From Enterococcus_I eurekensis (GTDB lineage Bacteria > Bacillota > Bacilli > Lactobacillales > Enterococcaceae): a stretch of DNA of 56,306 nt. Under the pieces are notes generated by a model. That model had not been told where the DNA came from, did no database searches, and saw only the letters and a program-made list of their open reading frames with translations. The position numbers and the translations under genes were made by a program. This document shows positions 50,975-56,306 of this stretch, piece by piece; the stretch's first letter is position 1, and every line of letters begins with the position of its first letter. The DNA lies in assembly GCF_042654605.1 (NCBI RefSeq), contig NZ_JBHSGT010000061.1, positions 1 through 56,306 on the forward strand, written 5' to 3'.

Positions 50975-51448
50975 CTAGCTCATCACCAATAAGAAAGAAA
51001 TAACGAAACCTAAGATAGCGTATGTTTCCATCATCGCTACAAAAATAATCCCTTTTGTCGTATGTTCTGGCTTTTTGGCTAAAATTTGCATAGCTGCAGC
51101 TGATCCGCGACCTTGCCATAATCCATTGGCTAACGCCGTAAACGAAATTGGTAATGAAGCAATAAATAAGAACAAGCCACGTTGGAAAGAAATGTCTCCC
51201 GTGATTTGTAAGAAAATCATAAAGGAAATAACGAATCCATATAACCCTTGCGTCGCTGACAGTAATTCCAAAATCAAAGCTTGACCAAATTTTTCCGGCT
51301 CTTCAGCAATCAATCCTGCAGCCGCTTGGGAAGTCATCCCAACTCCAATCGTTGAACCGATTCCTCCACAAATCGTCGCCGTTGCAACACCTAACCCGGC
51401 AAAAAGTAAGCCGCCATTCTCATAAAAAAAACTAATCCAATTTTCCAT
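50975..51448 (-). CDS. ntpK: V-type ATPase membrane rotor subunit K (16-kDa proteolipid), sodium type
   Basis: 157 aa from the ATG at 51446-51448; an in-frame upstream ATG would extend into ntpI. Four membrane helices in two hairpins, the fused double proteolipid. The sodium ligands known from E. hirae NtpK (Leu61, Thr64, Gln65, Gln110, Glu139) correspond here to Leu63, Thr66, Gln67 (ELLSATQGLYG), Gln112 (LWQGRGS) and Glu141 (METYAILGF), all kept. So the enzyme is predicted to pump sodium. One base separates it from the ntpI stop. Confidence 0.95.
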   Translation of the reverse strand: MENWISFFYENGGLLFAGLGVATATICGGIGSTIGVGMTSQAAAGLIAEEPEKFGQALILELLSATQGLYGFVISFMIFLQITGDISFQRGLFLFIASLPISFTALANGLWQGRGSAAAMQILAKKPEHTTKGIIFVAMMETYAILGFVISFLLVMS

Positions 51449-51449
51449 A

Positions 51450-53426
51450 CTATTGTTGTTCCTCCTGTTGTTTTTTTTCATCTGACACAATGGTCACGTA
51501 TTTGTTACTTGCTTTAAATGGTTTAAAAGCACGTCCGCCTCCGGTAAAGAATTTACCAAAAAACTCTAAGTACTGTAAACGAATGCCATGAACATAAGCA
51601 CTTAAGTAACTTAAGAAAATGTTAATCGCATGCAGTAAAACAAAGAGAACTGCTCCAATGGTAAACCTTGCTGCTGTCGGGAAATAACTAATGATTAAGT
51701 TAAAAGCCGCAGCGATACTTCCACCTGCCACACCAAGTGCCATCAGACGTGTATAACTGACCAAGTCACTCATATAATTGGTTAAATCCATTAAACTATA
51801 GAGTCCAGTTCCAATCTTTCCAACAAAGGTTTCTCCTTCTGTACTTCCACCAATTACGACTGAAATTAGTGAAATAACAAGTCCAATTGAACCGATTGTA
51901 CCTAAACTCGTCTCTGGTAAAACCATAAATCCCAAAGCTAGCAGTCCAACGCTAAATAAGAAAAGCATCCATGAACCCGCTTGGAATACCGCTTTGAATT
52001 TTTGCTCTTTCTTCGCCCATAAAACATAAAATTTTAATATCAAGGCAAAGAAGATCTGAATATACCCAAAAATAACAGATATAATTAATATTTCAGTAAT
52101 ATCTGATTGGTTAGACAATAGTTGAAACGGCATGGTCATTCCGAAGAAGCTTCCATAAATTAAGCCCCACATCATGGTAGGAATCGCACATAGTTGGAAA
52201 AAAGTTAGACTACGTTTCATACTTGCATCAAAGTAAAAAATCTTTTTAATAAGTAAAATTGCTAAAAATAAGAATAAACCATACCCAAAGTCAGCGACCA
52301 TCATCCCAAAGGCTAAAGCGTAAAAAGGTGCCATAAAGGGTGTCGGATCAATTTCATTGTATTTCGGTAAACTGTACATCTCGATTAACGTTTCAAATGG
52401 TGCTACCCAACGATTGTTTTCTAGTAAAATCGGCACTTCATCGATTTCTTCTTCGCGAACTTCTTCGAAAACCAAATAATAATCGCCTTTCGTCACCTGA
52501 CTGATTTGCGCTTCTAACGCTTGTGCTTGTGTTTTAGGTATCCAACCAGCAAGACTCGTAACGGCTTTTGATTGGAATAATCGTTCTTTGTTGCGACTTT
52601 GAATCACCTTGCTACTGTAGTATTCAGCAACCACATTTAATTGAATCTCTTCTGCTTGCATTTGCCTTAACGCGTCTTTGATTGCTTTTTCTTCAGCCAC
52701 AATCGCAGCAATTTTGTCTTTTATTTCTGAAAGCGCTTCTTGTGGTTTACCTTGAAATGGGTAATGGTACTCATTGAAGCCCACTGTCGCTAATGAATAT
52801 TGAACTTTTTTCTCATTCGTTTTATGAAAAAGTAACAATAAATAAGTCGTTGAATTTGTTTGTTGGATGATTTGATAATATGAACTCGGGTACTTCTCTA
52901 GTTCATGGTTTAATGTAGGTATTTGCTCATTCGATATCGTGCCTAAGAGACCGACGGAATGTTTCAAATCATTTAGAACTGCAGGGGATTCGTCAAAGTA
53001 GCGCCAACGGTTCAGTTCATTTTCTTCTTTAGAAAGGTCTTGTTTTTCTTGGGAAATCATACGCAAACGGCGATCTTTCGCACGTAAGTCTTCAACAAAA
53101 GATTCCCAATCAGATGTTTCGGTGATTTGTTCTAACTGTGCCAGCGTATAAGTTGGTGACTGGTTTCGTAATTTTTGAATAAAAGATTTCTGGGGAACAT
53201 AATTGGTTAGAAATTCTTTCGCCCACAGTACTCGCGCGAGTTGATTTTCTAATTTGTCTGTTTGAATCGATGAATCATCTTTTACAAAGTGATTATCTGA
53301 AAGTAGTATGCCTTCATCGGCAGGTAAGATTTCTACCTTCTGAAAGTTTTGAAGTGTTTGTAGTAATTTCTCGTGCGTCTTTTTAAAAGTTAAAACGTGG
53401 AACTTTTGCATTTGAACAATAGCCAA
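51450..53426 (-). CDS. ntpI: V-type ATPase membrane stator subunit I (a-subunit)
   Basis: 658 aa. The first ~330 residues are cytoplasmic with coiled-coil stretches; the C-terminal part has about seven or eight membrane helices. The essential arginine of the ion path is in LVSYTRLMALGVAGGSIAAA. It forms the half-channels beside the NtpK ring and anchors the peripheral stalks. Its start directly follows the ntpF stop (53426/53427). Confidence 0.95.
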   Translation of the reverse strand: MAIVQMQKFHVLTFKKTHEKLLQTLQNFQKVEILPADEGILLSDNHFVKDDSSIQTDKLENQLARVLWAKEFLTNYVPQKSFIQKLRNQSPTYTLAQLEQITETSDWESFVEDLRAKDRRLRMISQEKQDLSKEENELNRWRYFDESPAVLNDLKHSVGLLGTISNEQIPTLNHELEKYPSSYYQIIQQTNSTTYLLLLFHKTNEKKVQYSLATVGFNEYHYPFQGKPQEALSEIKDKIAAIVAEEKAIKDALRQMQAEEIQLNVVAEYYSSKVIQSRNKERLFQSKAVTSLAGWIPKTQAQALEAQISQVTKGDYYLVFEEVREEEIDEVPILLENNRWVAPFETLIEMYSLPKYNEIDPTPFMAPFYALAFGMMVADFGYGLFLFLAILLIKKIFYFDASMKRSLTFFQLCAIPTMMWGLIYGSFFGMTMPFQLLSNQSDITEILIISVIFGYIQIFFALILKFYVLWAKKEQKFKAVFQAGSWMLFLFSVGLLALGFMVLPETSLGTIGSIGLVISLISVVIGGSTEGETFVGKIGTGLYSLMDLTNYMSDLVSYTRLMALGVAGGSIAAAFNLIISYFPTAARFTIGAVLFVLLHAINIFLSYLSAYVHGIRLQYLEFFGKFFTGGGRAFKPFKASNKYVTIVSDEKKQQEEQQ

Positions 53427-53738
53427 TTAACCCACCACCTCTTCAATCATTTTTGCGATGGCTTTTTCACGTAACACGGGAGAAATTTGTTGCAGTTTTT
53501 CAATCTCTCCATTTGTTTTTACGGTTAGCGGTGCTTTGATTTGCTCAAATTCTCGCTCTGATTTTTCGAGTAATCGTTGCTGTTCGATTTTTTCTTTTTC
53601 ACGTAACTCTTTGCGAAAAGCAGCCAGTGCTTCTTGGCTTGCTTGTTGTTTCTCTTGAATTAAAGTCGCGGTTTCTTGAATAATCGTTTCCGCTTCAATT
53701 TCCGCTTCAATAATTTTTTGAATGGCATCTACACTCAT
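53427..53738 (-). CDS. ntpF: V-type ATPase subunit F/G-H (peripheral stalk, NtpF)
   Basis: 103 aa. Almost entirely one amphipathic, Glu/Lys/Gln-rich coiled coil (IQKIIEAEIEAETIIQETAT onward), ending in a short REKAIAKMIEEVVG helix. It pairs with NtpE to form the peripheral stalk. First gene of the ntpFIKECGABD operon. AAGGAGGAGAA precedes its ATG. Confidence 0.92.
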   Translation of the reverse strand: MSVDAIQKIIEAEIEAETIIQETATLIQEKQQASQEALAAFRKELREKEKIEQQRLLEKSEREFEQIKAPLTVKTNGEIEKLQQISPVLREKAIAKMIEEVVG

Positions 53739-54000
53739 TCATTCTCCTCCTTACTCATTTCTTATGAAAGCTATTACAGGTAAACTTAACTGTTATATAA
53801 ATGTTAACGAAAATCAATAAGCACGTCAAGGAATCTGAGGGAATTTTCTTTAAAAAAACGAAAATTTCTTAAAAAAATCACAATTTAGCTGTTTTTTCCC
53901 TTCATATATATAGTCTATTCTAACATTCAATTTGAAAAAAGATGAATACAATGACTTCAACTATCCAATAATTACACAAAACTTGTTTTCTAATAATAAA
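53739..54000. promoter_or_regulatory. Intergenic region upstream of the V-ATPase operon
   Basis: The AT-rich region must hold the ntp promoter. A weak candidate on the minus strand is TTGAAT (53925-53930), 16 bp and TATATG (53903-53908), giving a leader of about 160 nt. No riboswitch-like core is recognised. The other side carries the terminator of the HAD pseudogene. Confidence 0.35.
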
Positions 54001-54026
54001 AAACCAACGCGTAAAAGCGATGGTTT
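54001..54026 (-). terminator. Terminator hairpin behind the HAD pseudogene
   Basis: AAACCAACGC pairs with GCGATGGTTT (one mismatch) around a 6-nt loop, followed on the minus strand by further T (TGGTTTTTTATT). Confidence 0.6.
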
Positions 54027-54038
54027 TAAAAATCATTC

Positions 54039-54815
54039 TTAATTAAATAAATCTGGGGAACGAGCTAAATAGCAAATCTTATCTGCAATTGCTTGCTCAA
54101 AATCTCCCTCTAGCGTTATCTGTTCGTTCGCTAATATTGTTAATGGTTGATATTCCCCAATTTGCACAGCATAGTGGGCGTTTTTAAACATTGTTTGGTC
54201 GTTTGCATCGTTGCCATAAGCGATATATGCTTGTTTTTCTACACCAAGTACTTGTAGTGCCGACCATTTATGGACACCTTTTAGACTAATATCAAGGACA
54301 CCTTCTTGGCCATGCCGATTGACATAGACATTTAGCGCTTCTAATTTCATAGCAAGCTTGTCCATTTGATTAGCCGTCAAAAAAAGAACTTTTACTATCG
54401 GCTTCAATTCTCCCAAAGAGCACTCTTTGGCCAATTTCCCTGGATCAACATTTTGACGAATCGGATGATTTTCCGCACCGGTATAAGCGTAATCCCATTC
54501 ACTATCGACTAAATAGGTCGCTTGATGTTCATGAATCTATTGCTTGATTTGGTTGTTTCATCCTCAGAAAAAGCCGTCGATTGAATGACTTTCCCATTTA
54601 CAGAAATAAGCGAGCCATTCCCACCAATCATTGAATAATGATGAAAATCTGACGCAATCACAGGCAACATGTCACGAATTGGCCTAGCCGACGCAAAAAT
54701 CACTTCATGTCCTGTAGCCGTTACTTCTTTTAAAGCCGCCAAAATACTAGCCCAATTGGTTGGCCCTTAAAACAAAGCGTTCCATCTAAATCAAAAACAA
54801 ATTTTATTTTGTCAT
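54039..54815 (-). pseudogene. HAD-IIB (Cof-type) hydrolase pseudogene
   Basis: Pieces in three frames add up to one hydrolase of about 258 aa. The N-terminal KFVFDLDGTLC with motif I lies out of frame with the ATG at 54813, apparently by loss of one A from an A-run. The next piece (ALKEVTATGHEVIFASARPI) is in another frame, and ETT-NQIKQ leads to an in-frame TAG at 54537-54539. The C-terminal half (YIAYGNDANDQTMFKNAHYA, motif III/IV) is open to the stop at 54039. At least three frameshifts and a nonsense codon show long decay. Confidence 0.9.
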
Positions 54816-54943
54816 CCTTTCCTTATATAAATATACCTTGATTTATTATACTTCAATTTTAATATAACTGATAATATATCATTTTTATAAAGAAAAATAT
54901 GATAATATAAATTTAACTATTAAATCAATTAAGGAGGGATAAT

Positions 54944-55885
54944 ATGCAAAAAAATGAGTTAAAGGAAACTGATAACTCTCTAGAATTAAAACGAAGTCCA
55001 CTTTTTAAAAATGTAAAAACCACGAGAGGAGAAAAAGGGATTAAATTTTTAGCTGATTGGGCACTCATGATACCTGGTTTAGTTGAATCACTACCGCTTG
55101 AAACAAAATATGTAGTCGATATGTCATCTGAAATTAGTACCCAAATATCATCTGGTGCTTTATCTTTTTTGAAAAAAACGAATGGGGAAACCTTGGCAAT
55201 TCTTAAAGATCCAAATACACATGAAATTGTCAAGAATTTGCCTATAAAAGCTGAATTAGCCACACCTATGCTAGGACCGGCAATGCTAGCTGTATCTCTT
55301 TTTATTCAAATGAAAAAAATAGAAAAAGGCATAGATGACTTAAATAAAGGAATTAGTGAAGTCCTACAGAATTTTGAAAATGACCGATATGCACGTGCTT
55401 TTGCAGCGAAAGAAAAATTTGAACAAGCTCTACTTTTTACAGATACTCAAACAAAAAACAATTTTATATTGAATATCCTAGATGATGTAACAAATACTAA
55501 ACATATGCTATACAAACAATTGACTTTTAAAACTGAGAAAATCATAAATCAAAAAACTAGATTTAATGATAAATCAAAATTTGAATTAGCAAATGAAGCC
55601 CTCCAAAACTTATATCTATTTAATGAATGCTTTAAAATTCAAATACAATGCTACACAGAACTCGAAGAATATTATTCACTAAGTCATGCTCTAGATACAT
55701 ATAAGAATGAAATGGACACAGTATTAACTAAAGAAGTCCAATTAGCAGTTGATGGCTATTTTAAGGATCCCACGAACCCGTTTAGTCAAGCAATATTCGA
55801 AGTAATTACGACCGTGTACCAAACAAATGACTTCTTATTGGACAACGAATCACTAATTTTAACTCAGCCTAAAATACATCTATAG
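54944..55885 (+). CDS. Unrecognised 313-aa protein, probably membrane-associated helical
   Basis: I do not recognise a family. An ideal AAGGAGGGATAAT precedes the ATG. The protein is mostly helical and charged. The N-terminal third is moderately hydrophobic and ends in AELATPMLGPAMLAVSLFIQ (about 107-126), the only stretch long enough to insert into a membrane. From about 130 on it is a long Lys/Glu/Asn-rich helical region, with NFENDRYARAFAAKEKFEQA. There is no signal peptide and no visible catalytic motif. It is followed 32 bp later by a small zinc-ribbon gene, likely its operon partner. The low-GC, Asn/Lys-rich composition differs from the V-ATPase genes and could reflect transfer. Confidence 0.55.
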   Translation: MQKNELKETDNSLELKRSPLFKNVKTTRGEKGIKFLADWALMIPGLVESLPLETKYVVDMSSEISTQISSGALSFLKKTNGETLAILKDPNTHEIVKNLPIKAELATPMLGPAMLAVSLFIQMKKIEKGIDDLNKGISEVLQNFENDRYARAFAAKEKFEQALLFTDTQTKNNFILNILDDVTNTKHMLYKQLTFKTEKIINQKTRFNDKSKFELANEALQNLYLFNECFKIQIQCYTELEEYYSLSHALDTYKNEMDTVLTKEVQLAVDGYFKDPTNPFSQAIFEVITTVYQTNDFLLDNESLILTQPKIHL

Positions 55886-55917
55886 AATTTATTAGTTTCA
55901 AGAAAGGATTGTCTTTT

Positions 55918-56223
55918 ATGATTACATGTACTGAATGTGGAAGGGAAATAAATGCGGGACAAAAAAGATGTAACTATTGTAATTCTCAAATAATGAAAAT
56001 CACTGCATCAAAGATTTTGAACAAAACAAAAATAGCATCTAGTCACGCTTTAGAAAAAACAACAAAAACTTCTTCTCTGTTCTACAATAAAGCCGCGGAT
56101 AATTTTAAAAACTTACAAGAAAAAAAGCAAGAAAAATCAATTAAAAACACACAAAAAAAAATAAATAAATTACAACAGAAACTGGAAAATAAGAAGGAAA
56201 CTTCAAAATCCCTTGAAGAATAA
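55918..56223 (+). CDS. Small zinc-ribbon plus coiled-coil protein
   Basis: 101 aa from the ATG at 55918, with GAAAGGATT upstream; a TTG nine bases earlier is possible. Residues 1-25 hold a zinc ribbon with two CxxC pairs (CTECGREINAGQKRCNYC). The rest is a very Lys-rich helix with coiled-coil pattern (KKINKLQQKLENKKETSKSL). There are no membrane segments. It is probably co-transcribed with the 313-aa protein. It may be an adaptor or nucleic-acid-binding protein, but nothing decides this. Confidence 0.6.
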   Translation: MITCTECGREINAGQKRCNYCNSQIMKITASKILNKTKIASSHALEKTTKTSSLFYNKAADNFKNLQEKKQEKSIKNTQKKINKLQQKLENKKETSKSLEE

Positions 56224-56231
56224 TTTTATAG

Positions 56232-56306
56232 TTAGATATATCCTGAATAATTCATAGCTTTAATTCTTTGGCACATTTTATTGAAATATGTATCACTAAT
56301 ATCCCT
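56232..56306 (-). CDS. Partial reading frame at the window edge
   Basis: On the minus strand 24 codons run open from the edge to a TAA at 56232-56234, encoding RDISDTYFNKMCQRIKAMNY and a short end (SGYI). The amino-acid make-up looks like a real C-terminus. The gene, if real, is convergent with the zinc-ribbon gene. Too little is visible to name it. Confidence 0.3.
   Translation of the reverse strand, partial: RDISDTYFNKMCQRIKAMNYSGYI

Overview
The window looks like chromosomal DNA of a low-GC Gram-positive bacterium of the Enterococcaceae (Enterococcus or a close relative). Support: an ntpFIKECGABD-type V-ATPase operon with the sodium-site residues known from Enterococcus hirae, a serC-serA-DUF1015 operon, a TPP-riboswitch-controlled pyrimidine/thiamine uptake operon, ISL3-family insertion sequences, strong AGGAGG ribosome binding sites and AT-rich intergenic DNA. 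The genus assignment is inference from gene content.

Layout. 1-117: probable end of an ISL3-like element whose body lies outside the window. 126-3197: sugar ABC transporter (two permeases and a binding lipoprotein) with a cre-like site and two LacI-type operators, but no regulator nearby. 3589-4897: ECF-like sigma factor coupled to a tail-anchored membrane protein. 5034-5933: AraC regulator that appears to start at CTG. 5982-9481: serine biosynthesis (serC, serA, DUF1015). 9989-10432: array of hairpin repeats with a 122-bp period. 10428-15001: five-gene operon of two Gfo/Idh/MocA oxidoreductases, two TIM-barrel isomerases and ThuA, suggesting a 3-keto-sugar route. 15358-19215: large cell-wall-anchored surface protein. 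19307-20049: mglC-like permease remnant. 20050-20395: second locus of the same 122-bp repeats. 20399-22450: nucleoside hydrolase and BMP-type nucleoside-binding lipoprotein.

22800-24576: fructokinase and an AraC regulator. 24832-35556: large beta-glucoside locus with LacI regulator, ROK kinase, LplB/LplC-type permeases, binding lipoprotein, YesL, GH3 and GH1 enzymes and an RpiR regulator. The GH1 enzyme carries a 6-phosphate-binding loop and the ROK protein lacks the zinc motif, so import by ABC transporter followed by phosphorylation by a beta-glucoside kinase is a plausible non-PTS pathway. 35723-37112: LURP-one and SPFH membrane-associated proteins. 37332-38819: TspO and TrhO. 38910-41890: ThiXYZ-like transporter, a thiamine-binding protein and a TPP riboswitch. 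41999-43462: amidase. 43559-45201: maltose acetyltransferase remnant cut by a complete ISL3-family element. 45218-53738: V-ATPase operon; the IS sits 16 bp beyond ntpD. 54039-54815: decayed HAD hydrolase. 54944-56223: two unrecognised genes, one with a zinc ribbon. A partial reverse-strand reading frame reaches the right edge.

The most unusual signal is the 122-bp hairpin repeat family. It occurs at two loci 10 kb apart, tandemly repeated at each, directly behind the stop codon of a minus-strand gene. Its stems differ in sequence between copies yet still pair, so the fold appears to be under selection. I do not recognise it as a named repeat.
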